DNA of 64,000 bases from Chryseobacterium indicum (GTDB lineage: Bacteria; Bacteroidota; Bacteroidia; Flavobacteriales; Weeksellaceae). Position numbers and translations under genes: made by a program. Below the pieces are notes generated by a model. That model had not been told where the DNA came from. It saw only the letters and a program-made list of their open reading frames with translations, and made no database searches. How positions within the stretch are numbered: position 1 is the stretch's first letter; the number at the start of each line of letters is the position of its first letter. This document shows positions 11,216-19,192 of this stretch, piece by piece. The stretch spans positions 3,178,578 to 3,242,577 of the forward strand of contig NZ_JACSGT010000001.1 in the NCBI RefSeq assembly GCF_021504595.1, read 5' to 3'.

Positions 11216-13360
11216 ATGAAAAAATATATATGCATTGCAGCTTTATTAGGCTGCACAATTGCAAGTGCCCAACAATCATCAGAAATCGAAGAAGTTGCAA
11301 TCCAGGGAAGAAAAAAAATAAAACAGGAACGGGCAGAGTTCAAAAGACATGCACAGTCTGTAGAAACCCTTTCAGAAGAAGAACTTGGCAGAAATAATCC
11401 GGCAGCAATAGACCAGACTTTATCTACAATGCCCGGAGTTCAGGTCGATAAAAGAACGAATTTCGGAGGACAGAGACTGGTTGTCCGCGGATACGGAAAC
11501 GATCAGAAGTTTAATAACTGGGGAGTAAAAGCCTACTGGAACAATATGCCTTTAACCAATGCCGAAGGAATTACCATTCTGGATGACATCGATTTTGCTT
11601 ATGTAAACAATGTTGAGGTGATCAAAGGACCTGCGGCAACCATGTATGGCGGCGGAGTAGGAGGAGCGGTTCGCTTTTATACCCGTCCGGATTTTACAAA
11701 AGGCATTACTATTTCAGAAAACGCTTTAGTTGGTGCTTTTAAAACATTTCAGTCCCGCACTCAGCTCAATGTTGCGGATGAAAACTATTCTGTGAATGCT
11801 GCATACGGTCACCTTGAAACCGATGGTTACAGACCTAACGGAAGCGGTCTGAAAAACTTTTTTAATGTAAACGGAACAGTTAAACTCGGAAAAAATGATC
11901 AGTTAAGTTTCTTTGGAAGTCAGGCTTATTCTTACGAACATACTTCAGGACAGATTTCTTATGATGATTATTATGCAGGAATCGACAATGGAAATCCGGC
12001 TTACATCAGAAAAAATTCAGGAACAAAAATAAAATCCACACGAGTAGGATTAAGCAACTCTGTAAATATTCTTCCGAATTTTAGAAATTACACCACGCTT
12101 TTTTATTATAACGGAAATACGGAGAGTGTTTCTGCAGGAGCTTTCGGTGTAACCAGTTCTCCCAATGTAGGATTACGTTCCACATTTACCCTGAAAAATG
12201 AATTCAAAGATTTCGAAAACAGATTGGATTTCGGAACGGAGATTCAGAATTCCATGTCTACGACTTCAAGCTACCGTTTTACAGGATCTATCACAAATCC
12301 ATTAGAAACTACAGGCATTTCAGGAGCATCTTATTTTAAATACAACAACAATCAGGCGACCTATTTTGCAATAGATTATCTAACGTACAAACCTTGGGGA
12401 TTGACATTTCTTGCGGGATTAAGTGCAAACAGAACCAATTACGACAGAAAAGACTTGTTTGCAGTTCCGGGTTTAATTACGGGGAAGAAAGACCAATCAT
12501 TTACCAAGCAGTACGAAACAGCTTACACTCCGCACTTTGCACTACAGAAAGAGTGGAAAAATCAGATTTTTAATCTAAGCTACAGTGAAGGATACAACGC
12601 TCCGACAGCTACGGCTTCTTTTATTAATTTTACGAATACCGCAAATAACGATTTGCAACCTGAACGTGCTAAAATGCTAGATTTCAGTGTACACGGATTA
12701 TTATTGGATACCAAGCTTGATTATCAGGTTTCTGTTTTCAGAATCGATTACTCAAATAAATTAACACAGCTTACCATACCAAATTCCAATAATCAGACCT
12801 ATTGGGCAAATACAGGAAGCCAGAAAAATAATGGTCTCGAAGTGAGCATAGGATATCAGTATAAAAACGATAATTCTTTCATCAACAGAATCGTTCCTTT
12901 TGTTAATATGTCTTATTATGATGCTAAATATAAAGATTTTAAAACAAGATTGCTGGGAGCGGATCAAACTTATGACCACAAAACTGTAGTTGGCGTTCCA
13001 AGAAATAAATACGCAATTGGTCTGGATTTATATACAAAACCCGGCTTTTATCTCGTAAACACATACAATTATTTAGGAAATGTCTACACAGATTTTGCCA
13101 ATACCAATCTGGTAAAAGGATTTGGATTGCTTAATTCCAAACTGGGGTATAAAAAATCTTTCGGAAGATTCGATCTTGATGCTTATGTGATGGGAAATAA
13201 TCTCACCAATCAGATTAATTATACATTTCTGTTCTTAGGAAACAGCATTAATGATTCAGATACAGGAAGTGGCTATCCGAAAGGAGTAGCAACGGATCTT
13301 AATCCGGGACCAAGCAAATCCTATTTCTTTTATGGTTTGAACCTTAAATATAGGCTGTAA
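11216..13360 (+). CDS. TonB-dependent outer membrane receptor
   Basis: A 714-residue outer membrane receptor for an iron chelate or similar ligand, energised by TonB. Residues 1-18 are a signal peptide. A TonB-box-like segment (EIEEVAIQG) follows directly, then a plug domain (about 40-155) with the typical features LVVRGYG, NNVEVIKGPAATMYGGG and GGAVRFYT. The rest is a 22-strand-type barrel ending in a C-terminal beta strand (GLNLKYRL). There is no SusD partner, so a siderophore/metal receptor is more likely than a glycan receptor; the ligand is not identifiable. It ends in its own terminator. Confidence 0.9.
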   Translation: MKKYICIAALLGCTIASAQQSSEIEEVAIQGRKKIKQERAEFKRHAQSVETLSEEELGRNNPAAIDQTLSTMPGVQVDKRTNFGGQRLVVRGYGNDQKFNNWGVKAYWNNMPLTNAEGITILDDIDFAYVNNVEVIKGPAATMYGGGVGGAVRFYTRPDFTKGITISENALVGAFKTFQSRTQLNVADENYSVNAAYGHLETDGYRPNGSGLKNFFNVNGTVKLGKNDQLSFFGSQAYSYEHTSGQISYDDYYAGIDNGNPAYIRKNSGTKIKSTRVGLSNSVNILPNFRNYTTLFYYNGNTESVSAGAFGVTSSPNVGLRSTFTLKNEFKDFENRLDFGTEIQNSMSTTSSYRFTGSITNPLETTGISGASYFKYNNNQATYFAIDYLTYKPWGLTFLAGLSANRTNYDRKDLFAVPGLITGKKDQSFTKQYETAYTPHFALQKEWKNQIFNLSYSEGYNAPTATASFINFTNTANNDLQPERAKMLDFSVHGLLLDTKLDYQVSVFRIDYSNKLTQLTIPNSNNQTYWANTGSQKNNGLEVSIGYQYKNDNSFINRIVPFVNMSYYDAKYKDFKTRLLGADQTYDHKTVVGVPRNKYAIGLDLYTKPGFYLVNTYNYLGNVYTDFANTNLVKGFGLLNSKLGYKKSFGRFDLDAYVMGNNLTNQINYTFLFLGNSINDSDTGSGYPKGVATDLNPGPSKSYFFYGLNLKYRL

Positions 13361-13367
13361 ATTAAAG

Positions 13368-13401
13368 AAAGCTGTTTCACAAAAGTGGAGCAGCTTTTTT
13401 T
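13368..13401 (+). terminator. Intrinsic terminator after the TonB receptor
   Basis: A 13-bp stem (13368-13380 with 13385-13397, two G-T wobbles), loop AAAA, followed by seven T. It separates the receptor from the Crp-type regulator gene. Confidence 0.9.
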
Positions 13402-13446
13402 ATAATATTCTTCAATAATTCTCTGCATTAATATGCTGATATTTTT

Positions 13447-13454
13447 TAAATTTG
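13447..13454 (+). promoter_or_regulatory. Promoter -7 box (TAAATTTG) of the Crp-type regulator
   Basis: Exact TAnnTTTG match, 21 bp before the ATG at 13476. An in-frame TTG at 13452 falls inside this box, which argues that the ATG is the real start of the regulator. Confidence 0.55.
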
Positions 13455-13475
13455 TTTTTTAGTAGGGATATAAAG

Positions 13476-14126
13476 ATGATCAATAATCCGTTTATTATTA
13501 ACAAGTTTGGCTTTTTAGGGAATGACTTTTTAAAAGAGCTGGATAAGCATGCTGTAGTTACTGAAATTAAAGCCAAAACCGAAATTGTAAGAGAAGGGCA
13601 GAAAAATAAATTTGTTCCCTTTCTTATTAAAGGATCTATACGAGTGTTCAGCCTGAATGACGGGCGTGAACTGATTTACTATTATATCCGTGCCAACGAC
13701 AGCTGTCTGATGACATTTTCTTCAATTTTTACAGATTATACAAGCCGGATCTATGCCGTTACGGAAGAAGATTCTGAAGTCTTATTATTTCCTGTATCCG
13801 TTGTTCACAGATGGCTGATTAAGTTCCCTGAAATCAACAGGCTTTTCTACTCAGAATATGATAAAAGATTTATCGATTTAATGAATATGGTTAATGATGC
13901 GGTCTTTCACAGGCTGGATAAGAGAGTTTTAAATTATATAAAACAACAGATTTCAGTTACCGGAAATAATCCGATAAAACTTACTCACAGAGAAATTGCA
14001 AACAGTTTGGGTACTTCGAGAGAAGTGGTAAGCCGTGTTTTGAAAAAAATTGAGAATGAGGGAGAAATCATCCAGACAAAAGAAGGCATAAAAATATCTG
14101 TAAATGAAAATGTTAGTCGGGGCTAA
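13476..14126 (+). CDS. Crp/Fnr family transcriptional regulator
   Basis: 216 residues: an N-terminal cyclic-nucleotide-binding-type jelly roll (about 15-125), a dimer helix, and a C-terminal winged HTH (about 165-205). The recognition helix reads SREVVSR (S181, R182, E183, R187), like Crp (R180, E181, R185) rather than Fnr, which predicts GTGA half-sites. Only one cysteine (C77) is present, so it lacks an Fnr-type iron-sulfur cluster; the signal may be another ligand or redox state. ATG 13476 is chosen because the longer in-frame TTG lies in the promoter. It is followed by a redox operon with a matching palindrome in front. Confidence 0.88.
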   Translation: MINNPFIINKFGFLGNDFLKELDKHAVVTEIKAKTEIVREGQKNKFVPFLIKGSIRVFSLNDGRELIYYYIRANDSCLMTFSSIFTDYTSRIYAVTEEDSEVLLFPVSVVHRWLIKFPEINRLFYSEYDKRFIDLMNMVNDAVFHRLDKRVLNYIKQQISVTGNNPIKLTHREIANSLGTSREVVSRVLKKIENEGEIIQTKEGIKISVNENVSRG

Positions 14127-14177
14127 TACATTACATTTAATTAATTTAACATTTTGATTGATAAAAACAATTCAGTC

Positions 14178-14193
14178 GGTGACTTTTATCACA
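14178..14193 (+). promoter_or_regulatory. Predicted Crp-type operator (GTGA-N6-TCAC)
   Basis: GGTGA-CTTTTA-TCACA is one base from the canonical TGTGA-N6-TCACA. Its centre (14185.5) lies about 41 bp before the start point implied by the -7 box at 14216-14223, the class II activator position. The adjacent regulator has the Crp-like recognition helix expected to read GTGA. Confidence 0.65.
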
Positions 14194-14215
14194 CAATTGT
14201 AACTCGATAAGTCGA

Positions 14216-14223
14216 TAAGTTTG
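14216..14223 (+). promoter_or_regulatory. Promoter -7 box (TAAGTTTG) of the redox operon
   Basis: Exact TAnnTTTG match, 24 bp before the DUF5777 start codon. The upstream -33 element is weak (ATTG at 14196-14199), which suits an activator-dependent promoter. An 8-bp tandem repeat, TCGATAAG twice (14204-14219), lies between the operator and the -7 box and overlaps it. Confidence 0.5.
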
Positions 14224-14247
14224 TTATACTAATTTAAATATACTTGT

Positions 14248-15093
14248 ATGACAAAAACTCTCTTATTTTTGTCAATGTTCGCATCAGTTTTTTCCTTTGC
14301 ACAGGAAGATCTGCTGAAAGATATTGATACCATTCAGACAAAAAACACCAATGTTTCCCAACCCGCTTTTAAAGCATTACAAATTGTTACAGGGCAATCT
14401 ACCAAACTTCCTGCAAAAAACGAGTGGTATATTGTTGTGGCGCACCGTTTTGGCGATGTAAGTAAAGGCTTTAAAGAATTCTTCGGGCTGGATGACGCCT
14501 CTACAAAACTGGGTGCAATTTATGGTGTTACAGATAAAATTTCATTAAGTCTTTCCAGAGAAACCAACCTGAAAACTTTCGAAGGCGGAGTAAAGTACAA
14601 GCTAGTACAGCAGAATGAAAATTTTCCTGTAGACATTGTAGGATATAACGTTTTGGCGGTAAATACAGATCTCAGCAAAGATAATTATCCGCATCTTCAG
14701 TTCGGGGACAGGCTTTCTTATCTTACACAGGCATTAATTTCCAGAAGATTCAGCGATAAATTTTCCCTTCAATTGTCGCCATCGTATGTTCATAAAAATC
14801 TATATGAGCCTACCATTGAAGACAAAAACCAGTTTCTTGCAGGTTTGGGAGGACGTTACAAAATCTCTAAAAGAGTTTCTATTAATGCAGAGTATTTTGT
14901 GAATTTCGACAATCACAGTTTTTATAAAAATCCACTTTCTTTAGGGATGGATATAGAAACCGGGGGACACGTGTTCCAGCTATTATTCACCAACTCCCAG
15001 CTTAATTCGGATATCGGTTATTTAACCAATGCTGCAGGAAAATGGGAAAAAGGGCAGATTTTCTTTGGGTTTAATCTTTATAGAGTATTTTAA
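14248..15093 (+). CDS. DUF5777 family outer membrane beta-barrel protein
   Basis: 281 residues. An 18-residue signal peptide is followed by alternating amphipathic strands and a terminal aromatic (GFNLYRVF), typical of an outer membrane barrel; the sequence fits DUF5777. Function is not established. It is the first gene of a tight operon: 3 bp to the cytochrome gene, then YceI, ankyrin and DOMON-like genes. The context suggests a barrel that serves an electron-transfer or redox-protection system at the outer membrane, which is inference. Confidence 0.8.
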   Translation: MTKTLLFLSMFASVFSFAQEDLLKDIDTIQTKNTNVSQPAFKALQIVTGQSTKLPAKNEWYIVVAHRFGDVSKGFKEFFGLDDASTKLGAIYGVTDKISLSLSRETNLKTFEGGVKYKLVQQNENFPVDIVGYNVLAVNTDLSKDNYPHLQFGDRLSYLTQALISRRFSDKFSLQLSPSYVHKNLYEPTIEDKNQFLAGLGGRYKISKRVSINAEYFVNFDNHSFYKNPLSLGMDIETGGHVFQLLFTNSQLNSDIGYLTNAAGKWEKGQIFFGFNLYRVF

Positions 15094-15096
15094 AGT

Positions 15097-15435
15097 ATGA
15101 AAAAGTTTATGTACATCATTTCATCAGCAGTTGTATTAACCGCTTGTGAAAGCAGAACGTATGAGGAAATCTCGGATAATACTCCGATTACCGGAGTTGT
15201 AACCTATAATAAAGATGTAAAACCCATTATTGATGCCAATTGTGTAAGCTGCCATTCTCCGGGACCTGAAGATCTTAGAACGTATTCTCAGGTGAAAGGC
15301 GATATAGATGGAATTATCGACAGGATAAGCCGCGCGAACGGCGATCCTTTAAAGATGCCTCAAGGCGGAAGCTTATCACCTGCACAGATTAATATCATTA
15401 CAAAATGGAAAGCCGACGGGCTTCTTGAAAATTAA
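15097..15435 (+). CDS. Monohaem c-type cytochrome lipoprotein
   Basis: 112 residues. The signal ends in a lipobox (LTAC, Cys17), so it is lipid-anchored in the envelope. The haem c attachment motif CVSCH is at residues 49-53 and a likely distal ligand, Met87, lies in LKMPQGG. Size and layout match the single-domain cytochromes that carry electrons between envelope partners. It is the second gene of the redox operon, 3 bp after the barrel gene and 8 bp before YceI. Confidence 0.88.
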   Translation: MKKFMYIISSAVVLTACESRTYEEISDNTPITGVVTYNKDVKPIIDANCVSCHSPGPEDLRTYSQVKGDIDGIIDRISRANGDPLKMPQGGSLSPAQINIITKWKADGLLEN

Positions 15436-15443
15436 AGATCAAT

Positions 15444-15989
15444 ATGAAAAAGCTAATTTTAATTATATCAGCATTATTTTTTACTAATCTTGCGTTTGCA
15501 CAGAAATATATGTCTAAAACCGGAAAAGTTTCTTTTGAAGCCTCGGTTCCTTTATTTGAAGATGTTTTTGCGCAGGACGACAATAATGTGGCAGTTATCA
15601 ATGCCGATACCGGAGAGTTTGCGTCGGTTTCAGTGGTTAAAAATTACCATTTCAAAACAAAATTAATGGAAGAGCATTTCAATGAAAGCTATGCTGAAAC
15701 TGCTAAATATCCAAAAGCAACCTTCACCGGAAAAATATTGAATTTTGATAAGTCTAAATTATCGGCATCTCCTCAGAAATATACAGTTCAGGGGAAATTG
15801 AATTTTCATGGAGTAGATAAAGCGTATAATTCCACTGCTGCTATTTATTCCAAAGACGGAAAAATTTATATGTCAGGCGGATTTATAGTAAAAACGGCAG
15901 ATCATAAAGTAACCATCCCGAAAATGGTGTCTAAAAAAATTGCTGAAAGTGTAAATGTTCAATACAATTATGTTCTTACAAAACAATGA
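15444..15989 (+). CDS. YceI-like family protein
   Basis: 181 residues with a 19-residue signal peptide (cleavage before QKYMSKTG). The mature protein has the YceI lipocalin-like pattern: SKTGKVSFEASVP at the start, a central FNESYAETAKYPKATF segment and a closing FHGVDKAYN region. The family binds isoprenoid quinones or similar amphiphiles in the periplasm, which fits a redox role beside a cytochrome. Its stop overlaps the next start by 4 bp. Confidence 0.9.
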   Translation: MKKLILIISALFFTNLAFAQKYMSKTGKVSFEASVPLFEDVFAQDDNNVAVINADTGEFASVSVVKNYHFKTKLMEEHFNESYAETAKYPKATFTGKILNFDKSKLSASPQKYTVQGKLNFHGVDKAYNSTAAIYSKDGKIYMSGGFIVKTADHKVTIPKMVSKKIAESVNVQYNYVLTKQ

Positions 15990-16513
15990 GAAAATTAATT
16001 TTATTGATGGGAATTTTCCTGAGCTTTACTTTTGTAACAGCTCAGGATAAGACTAAATCTATATTTGATCTTGCGAGAAGCGGTACAGTCGCTGAAGTTA
16101 AGGATATGATGAAGCAGAACCCTGATATTATTAATCAGACCAATGAAAGCAGTTTTTCTCCTTTAATTCTGGCTTGCTACAGAGGAAATGTTGAGGTTGC
16201 CAAATTTTTGATAGACAATGTGAAAGACGTGAACTATAAAAGTCAGGAAGGAACTGCATTATCAGGGCTTTCTGTGAAATATAACAAAGATCTCGTAACC
16301 TATCTCCTCAATAAGAAAGCAGATCCTAATATTGCAGATGCTACAGGATCTACCCCTTTATTTTGGGCGGTGAAATTTGGTAATAAAGAACTGATAGAAT
16401 TATTACTCAGATATAAAGCAGATAAAACCTTAAAAGATGCACAGGGAATGACTCCTTTTGAGTATGCTTTACAGACAAACAATAAAGAAATAATCAACCT
16501 ACTTAAAAATTAA
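15986..16513 (+). CDS. Exported ankyrin-repeat protein
   Basis: 175 residues with a signal peptide (about 1-19) followed by four to five ankyrin repeats, for example SFSPLILACYRGNVEVAKFL and GSTPLFWAVKFGNKELIELL. It acts in protein-protein contact in the periplasm. Its start ATG overlaps the YceI stop (ATGA), implying translational coupling. Periplasmic ankyrin proteins are known to support peroxide defence in other bacteria (AnkB of Pseudomonas), so a chaperone or shield role for the operon's haem proteins is plausible but inferred. Confidence 0.87.
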   Translation: MRKLILLMGIFLSFTFVTAQDKTKSIFDLARSGTVAEVKDMMKQNPDIINQTNESSFSPLILACYRGNVEVAKFLIDNVKDVNYKSQEGTALSGLSVKYNKDLVTYLLNKKADPNIADATGSTPLFWAVKFGNKELIELLLRYKADKTLKDAQGMTPFEYALQTNNKEIINLLKN

Positions 16514-16516
16514 AAG

Positions 16517-17260
16517 ATGAAAAAAATTCTACTTATTATTTCAATGGCCATTGCTAATCTGGCTTGGTCACAATTTACGACAAGTACAGTAAGTTTGGGA
16601 TCTACAGGAATGACTGTGAAAATAGATACCGATGCTACAACAGCTACCATTACGTTAACAGGTTCCAGTACTACATGGTTAGCTATAGGTTTTGGAGGAA
16701 CGTCTATGAGCGCGATTACAGATTATTTTATCTGGAATTCTACCACAAGCAGAGACTATACAGGTTTAAGCTGTCAGTGTCAGCCAACTGCTGACGCTTC
16801 TCAAAGCTGGACGGTAACATCCGATACTACTTCGGGAACTGTAAGAACTGTTGTTGCAACACGACCGTTAACATCATCAGGAGATTATACTTTTTTGAAT
16901 AATACATCCTCAATTCCTATTATTTATGCCAAAGGTTCTTCAACAACTTTAAGCCAGCACTCATCTACCAACAGAGGTTCCACAACTCTAACGAGAACGG
17001 CTCTTCTGGGAACCAACGAAGCAGCGGCTCAAAGCAAAAAAGTAGTTCTTTACCCAAATCCTGCAAAAGAAACCATTAATTTCAAAAACGCAGATAAAAT
17101 AAAAAATATTGATGTTTTTGAATCTACAGGAAGAAAGGTAAAAACAATAAAAGCAGATGGAAAAGAAGTCAATATTTCTGAATTGAAATCCGGAAATTAT
17201 TATCTGGAAATTACTTTGAAAGATGGAACAACTTCTTTTGAAAAGTTAATTAAAGAATAA
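16517..17260 (+). CDS. DOMON-like secreted protein with T9SS type A sorting domain
   Basis: 247 residues. After an 18-residue signal peptide, a beta-sandwich of about 140 residues resembles DOMON/cytochrome b-type haem domains: WLAIGFGG at 54-61, Met64 just after it, and a late His148 in LSQHSST, the positions where such domains hold haem. Two cysteines (C86, C88) are close together. The C-terminus is a type A sorting domain (VVLYPNPAKETINF onward), so it should end up on the cell surface. It closes the redox operon, 3 bp after the ankyrin gene and before a strong terminator. The haem assignment is inferred. Confidence 0.72.
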   Translation: MKKILLIISMAIANLAWSQFTTSTVSLGSTGMTVKIDTDATTATITLTGSSTTWLAIGFGGTSMSAITDYFIWNSTTSRDYTGLSCQCQPTADASQSWTVTSDTTSGTVRTVVATRPLTSSGDYTFLNNTSSIPIIYAKGSSTTLSQHSSTNRGSTTLTRTALLGTNEAAAQSKKVVLYPNPAKETINFKNADKIKNIDVFESTGRKVKTIKADGKEVNISELKSGNYYLEITLKDGTTSFEKLIKE

Positions 17261-17265
17261 AACAG

Positions 17266-17291
17266 AGACCACTGAAAAGTGGTCTTTTTTT
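17266..17291 (+). terminator. Intrinsic terminator after the redox operon
   Basis: An 8-bp perfect stem (17266-17273 with 17278-17285), loop GAAA, followed by a run of T to 17291. It abuts the 3' end of the convergent small membrane protein gene. Confidence 0.92.
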
Positions 17292-17469
17292 ATGAAAAAT
17301 ATAACATGATAATTGTGGCAGAAACGATTAATATAATTCCTGCTAAAGTATTTTTTAATCCCTCAGATTTAGGATGGGAACTGTATTTCTCGTTCATTCT
17401 TTCAGAATCAAAGTGGTAAATAAAAATCCAGCGAATAAAATTTCCTAAAAGATCCAGTAAAAATTCCAA
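17290..17469 (-). CDS. Small membrane protein (59 aa), function unknown
   Basis: A short gene in what would otherwise look like an intergenic gap. The frame starts at TTG 17469 and ends at TAA 17290. The protein has an amphipathic N-terminus (EFLLDLLGNFIRWIFIYHF), a polar middle (DSERMNEKYSSHPKSEG) and a C-terminal transmembrane helix (TLAGIILIVSATIIMLYF). A perfect -7 box (17486-17493) sits 17 bp ahead on the same strand, which supports both the gene and its TTG start; the frame is closed just upstream by a stop. No family recognised. It is convergent with the redox operon. Confidence 0.68.
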   Translation of the reverse strand: MEFLLDLLGNFIRWIFIYHFDSERMNEKYSSHPKSEGLKNTLAGIILIVSATIIMLYFS

Positions 17470-17485
17470 TATTTTGTATTTTACT

Positions 17486-17493
17486 CAAATATA
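17486..17493 (-). promoter_or_regulatory. Promoter -7 box (TATATTTG) of the small membrane protein gene
   Basis: Exact TAnnTTTG on the minus strand, giving a leader of roughly 12-15 nt before the TTG at 17469. Confidence 0.55.
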
Positions 17494-17577
17494 AATATTC
17501 TTTATTTACACTCATTCTAAAAAATGCTTTTAATCTTTTTTTAACCGAAGAATCTTTTCTTTCAGAATTCTACACCC

Positions 17578-17585
17578 TAATTTTG
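17578..17585 (+). promoter_or_regulatory. Promoter -7 box (TAATTTTG) of the phosphodiesterase gene
   Basis: Exact TAnnTTTG match 15 bp before the ATG at 17601. It is divergent from the minus-strand box at 17486-17493; about 85 bp separate the two. Confidence 0.55.
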
Positions 17586-17600
17586 CAGAAAATATAAATA

Positions 17601-18884
17601 ATGAAGAAAAGCCTTCAATTCTTACTGTTAATTTTTTCACTGACAGTTTTTGCTCAAAAAGATAATGTTGATACAGAAGAGGTTGTAATTGCTGATCGGT
17701 ACAATACTGCTGAAGCCCAGACAAAACCTTATGTCATCATGATTTCTACCGATGGATTCCGGTATGATTATGCTAAAAAATACAATGCAGAAAATCTTTT
17801 AAAATATTCAAATGAAGGAGTTCAGGCAAAAGCCATGATTCCCAGTTATCCAAGTATTACTTTTCCCAATCACTGGACATTGATTACCGGATTGTATCCC
17901 TCTCATCACGGACTGATCGATAATTATTTCTACGATTATCAAAAGAAGGAAAGTTACGCCATGAGCGATAAAAAAAATGCTGAAGACGGAAACTGGTACG
18001 GTGGAACTCCGCTTTGGGGACTGGCCGAAAAACAGGGAATGCTTTCTGCTTCGTTAATGTGGGTGGGTTCTGCAAGTAATGCCGGAGGAAACAGACCAAC
18101 CTATTATTATCATTATAACGAAAAATTCTCACCGCTGGAAAAAGTGGATAAAGTCATCGAATGGCTAAAATTGCCAATGGAAAAAAGACCGCATTTCATT
18201 TCATTGTATTTTCCTGAGGTTGATGCAAGCGGACATCATTTCGGTCCGGATTCAAGAGAAACGGAAGATGCAGTTCATCTTGTGGATGGAGCTATTGGTG
18301 AACTGGTTCAGAAAGTTCATGATTTAGGATTAAAAAATGTAAACTTTGTCTTTGTTTCGGATCACGGAATGATAAAAGTGGATGGAGGAAGCCCGTTAGA
18401 AATTCCCGCTATGCTTTTTAATAAGGAAAGATTTGATTTTTACAATTCACAGACTTTATTAAGAGTATACGTTAAAAATCCTGATGAGGTTAAAAAGGTT
18501 TATAAAGAATTAAAAGCCAATAAAACAGAAGATTATGAAGTCTATCTGGATAAAAAGCTTCCCAAATATCTTCATTTTTCAACAAAAGATGATCGGTACA
18601 AAAGAATCGGGCAGATCTTATTAATTCCGAATGCTCCTAAAATTTTTTTGGAAAAAGGTAAAAAATCATCAGTAGGAAAACACGGCTACAATCCGCAGAT
18701 GGTTCCTGAAATGAAAGCCACGTTTTTTGCGTGGGGACCGGAATTCAAAAATAATATGGTAATCGATGAATTTCAGAACATCAACGTTTATCCTTTGGTT
18801 GCAGAAATTTTAGGCTTGAAAATCGATCAGCCGATTGATGGAAAACTGAAGGTTCTGAAGGGGATTTTAAAAGAAAATGAATAA
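17601..18884 (+). CDS. Type I phosphodiesterase/nucleotide pyrophosphatase (alkaline phosphatase superfamily)
   Basis: 427 residues, with a signal peptide (1-18), so periplasmic or surface. It hydrolyses phosphodiester or pyrophosphate bonds of nucleotides or similar esters. Two-zinc-site residues are visible: D51 (STDGFRYDY), nucleophile T87 and N90-H91 (SITFPNHW), the D-x-x-x-H pair in PEVDASGHHFG, the DH pair in VSDHGM, and a C-terminal His in GKHGYNP. The length and motif order match ecto-NPP enzymes. It stands alone, with its own promoter. Confidence 0.92.
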   Translation: MKKSLQFLLLIFSLTVFAQKDNVDTEEVVIADRYNTAEAQTKPYVIMISTDGFRYDYAKKYNAENLLKYSNEGVQAKAMIPSYPSITFPNHWTLITGLYPSHHGLIDNYFYDYQKKESYAMSDKKNAEDGNWYGGTPLWGLAEKQGMLSASLMWVGSASNAGGNRPTYYYHYNEKFSPLEKVDKVIEWLKLPMEKRPHFISLYFPEVDASGHHFGPDSRETEDAVHLVDGAIGELVQKVHDLGLKNVNFVFVSDHGMIKVDGGSPLEIPAMLFNKERFDFYNSQTLLRVYVKNPDEVKKVYKELKANKTEDYEVYLDKKLPKYLHFSTKDDRYKRIGQILLIPNAPKIFLEKGKKSSVGKHGYNPQMVPEMKATFFAWGPEFKNNMVIDEFQNINVYPLVAEILGLKIDQPIDGKLKVLKGILKENE

Positions 18885-19192
18885 ATTAGGGTTGAGGTAA
18901 AGGTTAAATTTAAATAATCTATTGATAAAAGTTTCGGCGAGCCTTTGGCTCGCCGAAACTGATTTGAATGTAATGATTAAATGACATAAGGAAAATGGAG
19001 CATTAAGAAAATTTAAATTTGATCCGTTAAGAAATTCCCACTCTTTGAAGCGCGAGACAAATATTAAATCAAAAGACAAATCTTTAATTCGTGCAAGTTT
19101 TGGGAATTTTAGGATTAAATTTAAATTTTTAGCGGAAGTTTCCGAGTCTTGAGTTTTTGTTTCAAGACAAAAGAAAAAGTTATAAAATAACA
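18885..19192. repeat. Intergenic region with a 14-bp perfect hairpin
   Basis: The 308-bp gap holds a perfect inverted repeat, 18930-18943 with 18947-18960 (GC-rich core GGCGAGCC, loop TTT), with no T-run on either side; it resembles a REP-type palindrome more than a terminator. The rest is AT-rich. A 108-residue minus-strand frame runs through it and its translation across the palindrome is of low credibility as a protein. Confidence 0.6.

Noticed and set aside
13452..13475. TTG start for the Crp-type regulator
   Set aside because: The codon lies inside an exact -7 promoter box; the ATG at 13476 follows it.
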